A DNA stretch of 64,000 nt, taken from contig JAITSU010000066.1 of the NCBI GenBank assembly GCA_031287525.1, positions 42,614 through 106,613 on the forward strand, in the 5' to 3' direction. The translations under genes and the position numbers were made by a program. The notes under the pieces are model-generated. The model saw nothing but the letters and a program-made list of their open reading frames with translations. It ran no database searches and was not told where the DNA came from. Numbering within the stretch: position 1 is the stretch's first letter; each line of letters starts with the position of its first letter. This stretch comes from Zoogloeaceae bacterium (GTDB lineage: Bacteria; Pseudomonadota; Gammaproteobacteria; Burkholderiales; Rhodocyclaceae). Positions 55,307-64,000 of this stretch are shown piece by piece.

Positions 55307-55642
55307 TATACATATGTTTGTATTGCTCTACGCGCCGCCCCTGTTGTTGTGGCGCTGCCGTGTAAAATTTGTTCCATAAGGCATCTTTCCAGTCTGTCAT
55401 GGAAATAGTGCCGCTAAATGCCGGGACTAAACACGACTACGGTTTTGATACCAAGGCAATCGCATGATGCCATTGAGATACTGGACGATACCCCGCAAGA
55501 CATAACGCTCTGTCCTGATCCCGCCCGGTCGTAGGGGCGGGTTTCAAACCCGCCCTGTGTGTTCCGATGACGCAACGGCGGGCAGGTTTGAAACCCGCCC
55601 CTACGACATCCCCTTCCCCGCAATGCTAGAGGGGAATCACCA
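55307..55642. other. 336-bp gap after cysS: one miniature element, no gene
   Basis: No open frame with a believable product. Contains the GTAGGGGCG element at 55528-55607. The left half (55310-55520) shows no feature I can name. No clear cysS terminator is seen. Confidence 0.6.
55528..55607 (+). repeat. GTAGGGGCG-family miniature element (element 5), perfect 23-bp terminal inverted repeats
   Basis: 80 bp with 23-bp perfect inverted ends, the left starting GTCGTAGGGGCGGG and the right ending CCCGCCCCTACGAC. The interior (GATGACGCAACGGCGGGCAGG in part) is shared with element 2 in opposite orientation. Too short to code; MITE/REP-like. Confidence 0.9.
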
Positions 55643-55912
55643 TTAAAACCGATACCTAGCCCTCAAACTCCCCGTAATGCCTTCCCGTCTGCCACCATGC
55701 CCTTGCACCCCCAAATCCACCGCCCAGCCCGCTTTGTTGGCGGCGGGCGTTACCGTCAGCCCGATTTCCGCCATCCCTGTATCTCCCTTCAGTTTCGGCG
55801 CGTCCAGTCTGTAGCCGTAGATGCGAGCGTTTGCCTTGCTGTCGTATTCGTGTTCCCATGCCGCGCCGAGGTAGGTGCGGGTTTTTTTGTTGATTGCGCG
55901 CGTCCACTTCAT
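55643..55912 (-). pseudogene. autotransporter beta-barrel C-terminal remnant
   Basis: About 89 residues (MKWTRAINKK to the end) look like the last strands of an autotransporter barrel: TRTYLGAAWEHEYDSKANAR, MAEIGLTVTPAANKAGWAVD and a terminal GSLRARYRF with the C-terminal Phe used in outer-membrane insertion. No passenger domain or signal peptide lies upstream; the frame instead runs antisense across another gene remnant. This is therefore a truncated gene end, not a working protein. Confidence 0.6.
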
Positions 55913-55933
55913 GCACAGTCTGGTTCTTTGTGA

Positions 55934-56053
55934 ATCTACAGCCTTGAATTTGATGGTAACGACGTCATCACCCGCTACAACCGCTCCAGCTTCTACGCCA
56001 TGAGCGTGTTCCAGCTTGCCGAAGTGTTGGCGAAACAGAAGACAGAGGGCTGA
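55934..56053 (+). pseudogene. lytic transglycosylase (MltB-like) C-terminal remnant
   Basis: About 39 codons in frame after a TGA: IYSLEFDGNDVITRYNRSSF then YAMSVFQLAEVLAKQKTEG and stop. The RYNxSxxYAxxVxxLAE pattern is the end of MltB-type lytic murein transglycosylases. No upstream part exists. It lies against the autotransporter remnant on the other strand, marking a rearrangement junction near 55920. Confidence 0.5.
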
Positions 56054-56091
56054 CAAGGCAGAAAAATTACTGGCGCTACGCGTCATTTTCC

Positions 56092-56130
56092 AACGCCCCC
56101 GGACATTTTTGGATCGGGGGCGTTTTATTT
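56092..56130 (+). terminator. intrinsic terminator after the transglycosylase remnant
   Basis: AACGCCCCCG-N14-CGGGGGCGTT followed by TTATTT, 39 nt after the remnant's stop. Probably the original terminator of the lost gene. Confidence 0.75.
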
Positions 56131-56516
56131 TCATTCATATCGCTTATTTTATAACCATGATCACCATCAATGAATAAGCCACTTATCATCATACGGTTGA
56201 CATTAAACTGAATTCATTTGTCAACATTCAACCCATTGTTAAAGCCTCCATTGCTTTGCGATTTTCCAAAACAACAAACCCGGTTTTTGCAGGCAAAATC
56301 AAAACTCTTGCATTACACATGCGCGGTCTTTTCTGAATTAAAAAACCTAGCAATATCAGTACTTTATTTTAATTTATTGTTGTGTAAGATGATCATTGTC
56401 TGCGCTTAAACGGTATTGACCAGATGGTTATTTTCGTTGTGCCGTTTATCTGAGGAACCCGGTCTGCTTTCCGCCTCTGCCTCAGAAAGAAGCCGCCTTT
56501 TTCCAGGAGTTTTATC
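56131..56516. promoter_or_regulatory. AT-rich 386-bp region upstream of pilY1
   Basis: Markedly AT-richer than the rest of the window and without a credible gene (a 63-codon frame at 56218 begins with TTG and looks random). It holds an inverted repeat GTTGACA-N16-TGTCAAC at 56196-56225, whose left arm also contains a consensus -35 (TTGACA). It probably carries the pilY1 promoter and operator, but no certain -10 can be given. Confidence 0.45.
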
Positions 56517-59500
56517 ATGTTGAAAAACCATCCCCGTTTTCCCAAACGCGCATTACTGATCGCAATCGCAGGCATTGGTTCCGGCGCTGCCATGTCATTT
56601 GACATCTATCAGGGGCCAATGGTCGCTGAGCGACCGATGGCGCCCAATGTGATTTACATTCACGATGATTCGGGTTCCATGTCGTCTGACCACATGCCGG
56701 ATGAAGCGCCCGGCGGCAGAAATTTGCGGCATTCTGCCTTTCTCAACAAGCAGTATTACAACCCCGACACCACCTACCAGCCCCCCCTTACCTACAAAGA
56801 CGGAAAGTTGGTCAGTTGGGGCAATATGGATGAGCGTTGCGTCTGGCCAAAAGTCATGCGGGATGGGTTTACCGGCACTCCCGGCGTCTGTGGCGCAACC
56901 GACACGCTGAACGCCGACAGCGCCGTTTATTACGACTATATCCCCGGCTTTAATTCCAGAATCGACAACCAGTTCAACTATGTTTGGGACCCGATTGTCA
57001 TGGTCGATGGCAAGATGATTCTGGATAAAGCGAAAGCGCCCGAAAACAATCCGCTCAATTACGAACACTATGCCTGGATACCCATTCCGTCGAAAGCCCA
57101 AATCCGGGATAACGCGGACAAACACAATCCTAAAACCCGCGACGTCAGCAGGGGCATGATTATGGATCGGGCTTGTCCGGTGTTGTTCAGGGATGTGCCG
57201 GAATCCAGAGCCTATTACAACAATTTCGCGGGCGCGCCCGGACTTCCCGGAAATCCTCATGCCACCTGCCGGTACAGTTACCGGACGGGGGAGGTCGATT
57301 TTGAAAGCAACTATCAGGGCTATTCATCCACCGGCCCCTATGCGGGCGCGCGCGTCGCGGGCATTGAGCATGGACGCAGATGGTGTAACAGGGACTCTCA
57401 CCACTCGAACTTTACGGGAAACGCGATAGGTCGCTCCTGCGTCATGGGCAAGCATGTCATCGGTGACACGACAGGACAGGGAACCACAAACGGAAAAGGA
57501 AACACCCTGCAAGCGGCGAGCGACGCGGAAGTCTGGAATTACACAAGATACGCCGGCCATCTCAAACCCAATCACGCAGACCGCAAGGATCATTCGCTGG
57601 AACACCGGGTCAGCAAGTTTGTGGCGAATGGCGGCAGCCTGCTGCCTGCGGAAAATGCCCCGCGCGCGCGAACCGCCAGAGAAGAAATCCGCAATTTCGC
57701 CAACTGGTACAGCTATTACCGCAAGCGCAGCATGGCGGCGAAATCGGGGGCTTCGCTGGCGTTCGCCAATCTGGTCAATCGGGACGACACCACCCAGCCC
57801 GGCAGCATGATGCGCGGCAAGGTCGTGCGCCTGGGTTATGACACCATCAACCGAATCAGAAGCGATGGCCCCGGACAACGCAAAGGCGATGTGAAAACAG
57901 TCGGGCGGGGTGTTGTCCCCTTCATTGATCATGACCCCCATTACCCCGGTCAAAAATTCGTTCGGGATTTTTACGATTGGGTCAACGCGCTGCCCACCAG
58001 CGGCGGGACGAATCTTGCCCATGCGTTAGGCTATACCGGAAAATATCTGGCGAACGCAAACAAGAACCCGTGGAAAGAATATCCCCCTGACACTTATAAA
58101 GGCACCGGCTCCGGCGAAACCTTCGGCTGCCGCCGCTCGTTTGCCATCCTGATGACCGATGGTTATTCCGGCGATTGGGGACAATCCCCTGCCAACGGCG
58201 ATGTGGATGGCACAAATGGGCCTGTCATCTGGAAGACTGACAAAGACGGCAACAATCTGGACAATGACCTGAAGAATCGATACCAGTACAAACCGGAATC
58301 CCCGTTCTTCGGGCAGTTCGCCGGTAACAAGGTTTCCGGCAGTCTGGCGGATGTCGCCATGTATTACTGGAATCACGACTTGCAGCCCGGCAGGGTTGCC
58401 GATGGCGGCATGGCGAATCTGCTTGCGCCCACCAAAAAAAACCCCGCCTTCTGGCAACACATGCAGACTTTTACCATTGGTCTGGGCGTGGTCGGGCGGA
58501 TGTCCGATACCGAGGTCAACAATTTTTTGGCGAGCGGCTCAAAGAAAAACATCTTGTGGACATTCCCGACGGGGCTTGACACCAACTATGAGCGCATCGA
58601 CGACCTCATGCACGCGGGGCTGAACGGACACGGCGGCACGTCGGCGGCGGAAGACGCGGGCGAATTCGTGGGCAAGCTCACGGCGTTACTGACCGAAATC
58701 GCGGGGCAGGATGGCAGCAACACTTCTCCCGCCGTTCCACGACAACTGACCACCGACACCATGCTCTATGACGCCAATTACAGTCCGAGCGACTGGACGG
58801 GCGACGTGCTGGGCTATGAAGTCTGCATCAAGAGTGACGGCACATGCGGCAGCAAATTCGCTTCCGTCATCCATCCGGCAAAATGGAGTGCCGGAGAATT
58901 GCTCGTCAAACGGGTCAAAGACTCCGGTCATGCCACGCGCAAAATTTTCACCTATGACAATGGCAGCGCGGTCGCTTTCGACCGCCATGTTTCAAATGCC
59001 GTCAAAAGCGCCATCGACGTTAATCTCAACCACTCCGCCGGAATGCCGAAACCGGAAAACTGCCCCTTGGCGCGTCCCAATCTGGGGAATCCCCCCGTCG
59101 GCGATCATTGCCTGTTGCACAAGGGCAGACCTGAACAAACCCTCTACACCGTTGACCTGCTCATCAACTATCTGCGGGGCGACCCGCAGTACGAAGACAC
59201 CACGACCGGCGCATCCGAAAACTACAACGGCTTCCGCCGGAGAAGCTACACGGACACCAACGGCAACCAGCAGGTGAAGCTGCTGGGCGACATCATCAAT
59301 TCCAGCCCGGACCTGATTACCGCCCGTAATGACAAATGGCATCTGGCGACCCGATTGGGCTACTCCACGAATCCAGCCATCCCCACGAGCGGTGACGCCG
59401 CCACCTACAAAACCCGCCTGAAAATCTCCCGCAACGCCGATGGCACGGTGAACACAGCCCGCCGCGAGCAAACGCTGCTGGTCGGCGCGGGCGACGGCAT

Positions 59501-60884
59501 GTTGCACGGCTTTGACGCGCTGACCGGGCAGGAAAGTTTCGCCTACATTCCGTCAGCCGTACACGGCATCCTGAAAAAACTCGCCGATCCGCAATATGGG
59601 CAAATCGACACCCTGAGCCATTCGCTCTATGTCGATGGCAGCACGGTGGATGCGGACATCCTGTTGAATGGTTATTGGCAAACCGTCGCCGTGGGTTCCA
59701 CCGGGCGCAGCAATGGTGGCAAAGGCAGTTACTTCGCCCTGAACGTGGAAAAACCCTCGACCTTCAATGAATACGATGTCCTCTGGGAATTCACGCATGA
59801 CAAACTGGGCGCGCCCGCCAATGGCACAGCGAGAATTGCCCTGCTCGAAGACGGCGGGTTTTACGCGATTTTTGGCAACGGCTACAACAGCCAGCGTCAG
59901 GAAGCCAGCCTGTTCGTGGTTGAGCTGAAACCCGGCGCGTCCTATGAAGTCATTGACACCGGCGAAGGCAATGCCAACGGCTTGGGCAGACCCGCGCTGG
60001 TCGGTCTGGGCGACGGCACGAGCGTTCTCGCCTACGCGGGCGACCTGCGCGGCAATGTGTGGAAATTCGACCTGGTGGCGAAGACCGCGCATAAACTTCT
60101 GGAAGCCACCGACCCGAACGGCAAAGCACAACCCATCACCGGCGCGCCCAGAATCGTCATCACCAATGAAGGCGACATACAGGTGATCGTAGGCACCGGC
60201 AAATTTCTTGAACAGAAAGATGTCGACAACACCGATGTGCAAACCGTTTACAGCGTGCGCGACAAATGTGGCGTCACCGTGGGCTGCACGCCGCCAGTCG
60301 CTACACGCCCTGCCCTGCAACAACTGCGCTACGCGACCGGCCTGACTTTGGACACTTACAAAGACAGCAACGGCAATACCGGCTCAATGTTCGGCTGGAA
60401 AATCGAGGCGCTCGCCAACAAGCTGGATTACAAAACCACCCAGGGCTTCTTCGTGGACTTGAACGCCTCCGGCATGAGAGGCCTGCGTTCCATCGACAAG
60501 GCATCGGAAGGGCTGAACATGAACGGGGGCAACATCCTGATTCCCCTTCTGGTACCCAGCATCGACCCTTGCGCCAGCGCCATCGAAGGCGTGTTCATGG
60601 AACTCGACCCCTTCAACGGCGCGCCGAAAAAAAGCCGGCTGTACTCGACGCTGAATGGTTTGAATGTCTACAAAACCGGAGAAACCGGCCTTGCCGCAAG
60701 TATCAGCGGCGGCAGCGGCAGCATTGGTCACAACGACGCGGAACTCAGCGGTCGTGTAAACGACCCCTCTGACCCCAAAAAGAAATGCGTCTGGATGAAA
60801 AACCCGGAAACCGGAGTGTTTGAATGCATCCCGATCTCTGGTGGTCACAAAATGGGTCGCCAAAGCTGGCGGCAACTCCGGTAA
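56517..60884 (+). CDS. pilY1: PilY1-like type IV pilus tip/adhesin protein
   Basis: A 1455-aa exported protein. N-terminal signal-like segment (about 10-27), then a von Willebrand A-type domain with MIDAS start D50-D-S-G-S54 (YIHDDSGSMS) and RRSFAILMTDGYSGDWG. The C-terminal half (about 980-1400) is the PilY1 beta-propeller: LLVGAGDGMLHGFDALTGQE, VAVGSTGRSNGGKGSYFALN, YAGDLRGNVWKFDL, IVGTGKFLEQKD. It ends GRQSWRQLR, typical of the family. A candidate calcium loop DKDGNNLDND lies near 574; RGD occurs at 887-889. The minor pilin genes that usually precede pilY1 are missing. AGGAG precedes the ATG. Confidence 0.93.
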   Translation: MLKNHPRFPKRALLIAIAGIGSGAAMSFDIYQGPMVAERPMAPNVIYIHDDSGSMSSDHMPDEAPGGRNLRHSAFLNKQYYNPDTTYQPPLTYKDGKLVSWGNMDERCVWPKVMRDGFTGTPGVCGATDTLNADSAVYYDYIPGFNSRIDNQFNYVWDPIVMVDGKMILDKAKAPENNPLNYEHYAWIPIPSKAQIRDNADKHNPKTRDVSRGMIMDRACPVLFRDVPESRAYYNNFAGAPGLPGNPHATCRYSYRTGEVDFESNYQGYSSTGPYAGARVAGIEHGRRWCNRDSHHSNFTGNAIGRSCVMGKHVIGDTTGQGTTNGKGNTLQAASDAEVWNYTRYAGHLKPNHADRKDHSLEHRVSKFVANGGSLLPAENAPRARTAREEIRNFANWYSYYRKRSMAAKSGASLAFANLVNRDDTTQPGSMMRGKVVRLGYDTINRIRSDGPGQRKGDVKTVGRGVVPFIDHDPHYPGQKFVRDFYDWVNALPTSGGTNLAHALGYTGKYLANANKNPWKEYPPDTYKGTGSGETFGCRRSFAILMTDGYSGDWGQSPANGDVDGTNGPVIWKTDKDGNNLDNDLKNRYQYKPESPFFGQFAGNKVSGSLADVAMYYWNHDLQPGRVADGGMANLLAPTKKNPAFWQHMQTFTIGLGVVGRMSDTEVNNFLASGSKKNILWTFPTGLDTNYERIDDLMHAGLNGHGGTSAAEDAGEFVGKLTALLTEIAGQDGSNTSPAVPRQLTTDTMLYDANYSPSDWTGDVLGYEVCIKSDGTCGSKFASVIHPAKWSAGELLVKRVKDSGHATRKIFTYDNGSAVAFDRHVSNAVKSAIDVNLNHSAGMPKPENCPLARPNLGNPPVGDHCLLHKGRPEQTLYTVDLLINYLRGDPQYEDTTTGASENYNGFRRRSYTDTNGNQQVKLLGDIINSSPDLITARNDKWHLATRLGYSTNPAIPTSGDAATYKTRLKISRNADGTVNTARREQTLLVGAGDGMLHGFDALTGQESFAYIPSAVHGILKKLADPQYGQIDTLSHSLYVDGSTVDADILLNGYWQTVAVGSTGRSNGGKGSYFALNVEKPSTFNEYDVLWEFTHDKLGAPANGTARIALLEDGGFYAIFGNGYNSQRQEASLFVVELKPGASYEVIDTGEGNANGLGRPALVGLGDGTSVLAYAGDLRGNVWKFDLVAKTAHKLLEATDPNGKAQPITGAPRIVITNEGDIQVIVGTGKFLEQKDVDNTDVQTVYSVRDKCGVTVGCTPPVATRPALQQLRYATGLTLDTYKDSNGNTGSMFGWKIEALANKLDYKTTQGFFVDLNASGMRGLRSIDKASEGLNMNGGNILIPLLVPSIDPCASAIEGVFMELDPFNGAPKKSRLYSTLNGLNVYKTGETGLAASISGGSGSIGHNDAELSGRVNDPSDPKKKCVWMKNPETGVFECIPISGGHKMGRQSWRQLR

Positions 60885-60907
60885 GTCAGTAAGCCACCCC
60901 CCCTCCG

Positions 60908-60934
60908 AAACCCCGCCTTCCAGCGGGGTTTTAT
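60908..60934 (+). terminator. intrinsic terminator after pilY1
   Basis: AAACCCCGC-cttcca-GCGGGGTTTT, 24 nt after the stop, followed by a T-rich stretch. Confidence 0.85.
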
Positions 60935-60977
60935 GCTTTTGTCGTTCAAAATCCGTCCGATTGATGTTGGAACAAAA

Positions 60978-61024
60978 ACACTATATTTAGTCAACTTGTT
61001 GAGTATCACTACTACATGTAGTAG
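60978..61024 (+). promoter_or_regulatory. pair of NrdR boxes upstream of nrdJ
   Basis: Box 1 ACACTATATTTAGTCA at 60978-60993 and box 2 CTACTACATGTAGTAG (perfect 16-bp palindrome) at 61009-61024. Both fit the NrdR consensus core C-w-A-t-A-T-a-T-w-G. Their starts are 31 bp apart, three helical turns, as in known NrdR box pairs. A TTGATG (60961) with TATATT (60982) could be the promoter overlapped by box 1. The ATP/dATP-sensing NrdR repressor would switch nrdJ off. Confidence 0.8.
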
Positions 61025-61085
61025 ATTTACGTCCCAACGAAAATCATAATTCATCTCCCCAAAACATCCGCAGGAGCCACACCAA

Positions 61086-63986
61086 ATGAGCCACGCCGCC
61101 GAACAGCTTTCACTTGCCGCCATTCCCGCCGCGCCCGAATTTCCGCCTTTGCGGGAGCAGGAAATTTCCGGCGAGGTGTTGCTGGAAAAATACGCCAAGG
61201 GCAAGGAGATGAATGTCCATGATGTGCGCCGTCGGGTGGCGCGCGCGCTGGCGCAGGTCGAACCGGAGAAGGATCGCGCGCATTGGGAAGGGCGTTTTCT
61301 CTGGGCGCAGGAAAACGGCTTCATCCCCGCCGGGCGCATCAATTCCGCGGCGGGCACGGATTTGCAGGCGACGCTGATCAATTGTTTTGTGCAGCCGGTG
61401 GGCGATTCCATTGTCGAAGTCACCGACGGTCGCCCCGGCATTTACACGGCGCTGGCGCAGGCGGCGGAAACCATGCGGCGCGGCGGCGGGGTGGGTTACG
61501 ATTTTTCCAGCATCCGTCCTTCCGGCGCGCGGGTCAAGGGGACGCAATCGCGGGCTTCCGGGCCGGTTTCTTACATGCGGGTGTTTGACCGTTCCTGTGA
61601 GACGGTGGAATCCGCAGGGGCGCGGCGCGGGGCGCAGATGGGCGTGTTGCGCTGCGACCACCCGGATATTGAGGATTTTATCCACGCCAAGGATCAGGGC
61701 GATCTGACCAATTTCAATATTTCCATCGGCGTCACCGACGAATTTATGCGGGCGGTGGAAACCGATGGCATGGTGGAACTTGCCCACCGCGCCGAACCCA
61801 ATGCCGACATGCGGGACGAGGGCGCGTTTCAGCGCGATGACGGTCTCTGGGTGTATCGCAAGCTGCGCGCCCGCGATTTGTGGGATCAGGTGATGAAATC
61901 CACCTACGACCACGCCGAGCCGGGCATTCTCTTTCTTGACCGCATGAATCGGGATAACAATCTCAATTATTGCGAAGTCATCGAGGCGACCAACCCTTGC
62001 GCCGAGCAGCCCTTGCCGCCTTATGGCTGCTGCTGTCTGGGTTCCATCAATCTGACCCTGTTCGTGCGTCATCCGTTTTCTGAACAGGCGGAATTCGATT
62101 TTGACGCTTTCGCCGAGGTGATTCGCGTTTCCGCCCGCATGTTGGATAACGTGCTGGAGGCGACCCACTGGCCGCTGGCGCAGCAGCAGCAGGAAGCCGC
62201 CAACAAGCGCCGTATCGGTCTGGGTTATACCGGACTGGGCGACGCGCTCGCCATGTTGCAGTTGCGCTACGACCGCCCCGAAGCCCGCGCGATGGCGGCG
62301 CGTATCAGCGAATTCATGCGCGATACGGCGTATCTGCATTCGGCGGAACTGGCGCGCGAGCGCGGCGCGTTCCCGCTCTTTAACGCCGAGCTGTATCTTT
62401 CCGGCGGCAATTTCGCTTCCCGCCTGCCTGCCGAAATCAAGCTCAAAATCCGCGAGCATGGGCTGCGGAATTCGCATCTGCTCTCCATCGCGCCCACCGG
62501 CACCATTTCGCTGGCGTTCGCGGACAACGCTTCAAACGGCATCGAGCCGCCGTTTTCCTGGATGTACAAGCGCAAAAAACGCATGGTCGACGGCACCCTC
62601 AAGGAATATCCGGTTGAGGATTACGCCTGGCGGCTGTATCGGCACCAGGGCGGCGACACGGACAAGCTGCCTGATTATTTCGTCACCGCGCTGGAAATTT
62701 CCGCCGCCGCGCACAAGGACATGGTGGCCGCGGTCGCGCCCTATATCGACACCTCCATTTCCAAAACGGTGAATGTCCCCGGCGATTATCCCTACGCCGA
62801 TTTTCAGGATTTGTATGTGGACGCCTGGAAAGCCGGTTTGAAAGGGCTGGCAACGTATCGCCCGAACAGTGTGCTGGGTTCGGTGCTGTCTGTGGAACCC
62901 TCCAGCGCCGCCGCCGAAGCGGTGGATGATGCTTCAAAATCACCGCAGGATTTTGTTTCCGACGCCAACCGTCGCCTGTCCATCAAGCATCTGCCCGCGC
63001 CGGTGCTCGCCAGCCTGCGCTGGCCGGGGCGTCCCAGTCTGCCGGAAGGCAATTTGTGCTGGACGTACATGCTTGATTCCCCGATTGGCAAGTTTGCGCT
63101 GTTCGTCGGTCACGTCGAACCGGAAGGTCACGCCTGGCCATTTGAAGTCTGGGCAAACGGTCCCGCCGAACCGCGTGGCCTGGGCGCGGTCGCCAAAACG
63201 CTGTCGATGGACATGCGCGCCAATGACCGGGGCTGGCTGCAAATGAAGCTGGAAAGCCTCGCCAAAACGCCCGGCGATTCGTTCGAGATGCCCATGCCGC
63301 CGCACGGCGAGAAAAAGCGCGTGCCTTCGGTCGTTTCCGCGATGGCGCAGGTCATTCTCTGGCGCTGCGAGCAGTTGGGCGCGTTCAACCACGAAGGCGC
63401 AACGTCCGTCGTCGACGCCCTGTTTTCCGCCGAAGAACCCAAGACCGGCACCGACGGCACGCTTTCATGGACAGTGGATATTCGCAATCCTTCCACCAAC
63501 GAGGATTTCGTGCTCGGCTTGAAGGAAATCACCCTGCCCGACGGCGTGACCCGTCCCTATTCGATGTGGCTGGCCGGCAACTACCCGCGCGCGCTGGATG
63601 GTCTTTGCAAACTGCTCTCGCTCGACATGCGCGTGATGGACCCGGCGTGGATCGGCATGAAGCTGCGTAAACTGCTCGACTACCCCGAACCCCTGGGCGA
63701 TTTCATGGCGTTTGTGCCCGGATCGCGCAAACAACAGACTTTCCCCTCCACGGTCGCCTACATCGCGCGGTTAATCATCCACCGCTACGCCATGCTCGGC
63801 ATTCTGGACGAAGCGGGTTTCCCCCTGCAACAAATGGGCATCCTCGAAGCCCCGGAAGACCCGACCAGCAACAAGGTATTGCCCACACAAGGCAAACTCT
63901 GCAACGAATGCGGCAACCACACCATGATTCGCAAAGACGGCTGCGATTTCTGCACCGCCTGCGGGGCAGTGGGGAGTTGCGGGTAG
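61086..63986 (+). CDS. nrdJ: adenosylcobalamin-dependent (class II) ribonucleoside-diphosphate reductase
   Basis: 966 aa; makes deoxynucleotides with a radical from coenzyme B12, with or without oxygen. Active-site residues: [12 protein letters not shown] (redox Cys), N303-P-C305-A-E307 (thiyl-radical Cys and neighbours), [11 protein letters not shown] and [11 protein letters not shown]. The C-terminal third holds two related segments (about 640-770 and 795-920, with [14 protein letters not shown] and [13 protein letters not shown] at equivalent places) and ends in a Cys cluster ([19 protein letters not shown]) for zinc or thiol relay. No cobalamin riboswitch is visible; NrdR boxes are. CGCAGGAG precedes the ATG. 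Confidence 0.96.
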   Translation: MSHAAEQLSLAAIPAAPEFPPLREQEISGEVLLEKYAKGKEMNVHDVRRRVARALAQVEPEKDRAHWEGRFLWAQENGFIPAGRINSAAGTDLQATLINCFVQPVGDSIVEVTDGRPGIYTALAQAAETMRRGGGVGYDFSSIRPSGARVKGTQSRASGPVSYMRVFDRSCETVESAGARRGAQMGVLRCDHPDIEDFIHAKDQGDLTNFNISIGVTDEFMRAVETDGMVELAHRAEPNADMRDEGAFQRDDGLWVYRKLRARDLWDQVMKSTYDHAEPGILFLDRMNRDNNLNYCEVIEATNPCAEQPLPPYGCCCLGSINLTLFVRHPFSEQAEFDFDAFAEVIRVSARMLDNVLEATHWPLAQQQQEAANKRRIGLGYTGLGDALAMLQLRYDRPEARAMAARISEFMRDTAYLHSAELARERGAFPLFNAELYLSGGNFASRLPAEIKLKIREHGLRNSHLLSIAPTGTISLAFADNASNGIEPPFSWMYKRKKRMVDGTLKEYPVEDYAWRLYRHQGGDTDKLPDYFVTALEISAAAHKDMVAAVAPYIDTSISKTVNVPGDYPYADFQDLYVDAWKAGLKGLATYRPNSVLGSVLSVEPSSAAAEAVDDASKSPQDFVSDANRRLSIKHLPAPVLASLRWPGRPSLPEGNLCWTYMLDSPIGKFALFVGHVEPEGHAWPFEVWANGPAEPRGLGAVAKTLSMDMRANDRGWLQMKLESLAKTPGDSFEMPMPPHGEKKRVPSVVSAMAQVILWRCEQLGAFNHEGATSVVDALFSAEEPKTGTDGTLSWTVDIRNPSTNEDFVLGLKEITLPDGVTRPYSMWLAGNYPRALDGLCKLLSLDMRVMDPAWIGMKLRKLLDYPEPLGDFMAFVPGSRKQQTFPSTVAYIARLIIHRYAMLGILDEAGFPLQQMGILEAPEDPTSNKVLPTQGKLCNECGNHTMIRKDGCDFCTACGAVGSCG

Positions 63987-64000
63987 GGTTCAGAAGACGG
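63987..64000 (+). repeat. start of a CAGGNNN heptamer array at the window edge (locus 8)
   Basis: GGTTCAGAAGACGG directly after the nrdJ stop; the same opening (TTCAGAAGA) follows the L,D-transpeptidase stop. Cut by the window end. Confidence 0.6.

Noticed and set aside
56218..56409. 63-codon plus frame in the AT-rich region before pilY1
   Set aside because: Starts with TTG, has no ribosome site, and its composition looks like random AT-rich DNA.
60885..61085. Cobalamin riboswitch before nrdJ
   Set aside because: About 200 bp is available, but the conserved B12-box could not be found; NrdR boxes explain the leader better.
61110..62477. 455-codon minus frame opposite nrdJ
   Set aside because: nrdJ on the plus strand is certain from its active-site motifs.

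Overview
The window looks like a chromosomal segment of a betaproteobacterium with moderately high GC. Three things point there: the tRNA-Val/thrS-infC-rpmI-rplT-pheS-pheT-ihfA-merR block, the mltG-tmk-holB-pilZ-tatD order, and the protein sequences themselves. A Rhodocyclales-type environmental lineage is plausible (heme-linked chemoreceptor, c-di-GMP genes, class II ribonucleotide reductase), but the genus cannot be fixed from this sequence. I see no prophage, CRISPR array, transposase or plasmid gene. The segment is core genome peppered with small repeats.

Layout. 0-1 kb: 3' part of a membrane diguanylate cyclase. 1.1-9 kb: tRNA-Val and the translation operon (ThrRS, IF3, L35, L20, PheRS alpha and beta, IHF alpha, MerR-like regulator). 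9-12.9 kb: two small unknown proteins ending at a shared bidirectional terminator, TerC, TadA, an L,D-transpeptidase and a response regulator. 13-15.2 kb: an OmpR/EnvZ-type (RisA/RisS-like) pair. 15.3-20 kb: an exported Glu/Arg-rich protein, tsaB-rimI-uracil-DNA glycosylase, rpmE and an ArnT-like glycosyltransferase. 20-24.2 kb: an orphan ParA, then pbpG, a half-length aldehyde dehydrogenase and a WrbA-like flavodoxin, then a double-receiver protein. 24.3-26.7 kb: exported DUF1176, DUF2059 and ankyrin proteins. 26.7-30.7 kb (minus): tRNA(CAT)-mltG-tmk-holB-pilZ-tatD. 30.8-35.9 kb: a short PilC/GspF protein, a secretin-N protein, a second TatD-type hydrolase, pyrC, a lipoprotein and a small coiled-coil protein. 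35.9-37.7 kb: SstT transporter and the RNase P RNA. 37.9-45.8 kb: peptide ABC transporter with a fused double ATPase, a membrane protein, Nnr and an unknown protein. 45.9-49.2 kb: chemoreceptor with a CxxCH heme motif, and an HD-GYP protein. 49.2-55.3 kb: lpxH, ppiB, ppiA, an L,D-transpeptidase/NTF2 protein and a TPR/NTF2 protein, with cysS divergent. 55.3-56.5 kb: decayed gene ends and repeats. 56.5-64 kb: a large PilY1 and the B12-dependent ribonucleotide reductase NrdJ behind two NrdR boxes.

Functionally the window is translation machinery, envelope and peptidoglycan work (two YkuD enzymes, PBP7, MltG, LpxH, PpiA), type IV pilus parts (PilZ, PilC-like, PilY1), and c-di-GMP or two-component signalling (GGDEF, HD-GYP, several receivers).

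The most unusual signal is a family of degenerate heptamer arrays (unit CAGGNNN, last three bases from a small vocabulary) at eight loci. They mostly lie directly after stop codons or the rnpB 3' end, in the orientation of the upstream gene. Some sit inside reading frames: the linker of the fused OppD-OppF ATPase, the N-terminal linker of the uracil-DNA glycosylase, and the tail of the second TatD. Two further repeat families are also present: GTAGGGGCG palindromes, and a 58-bp palindrome-bearing duplication that supplies the 3' ends of two neighbouring genes.
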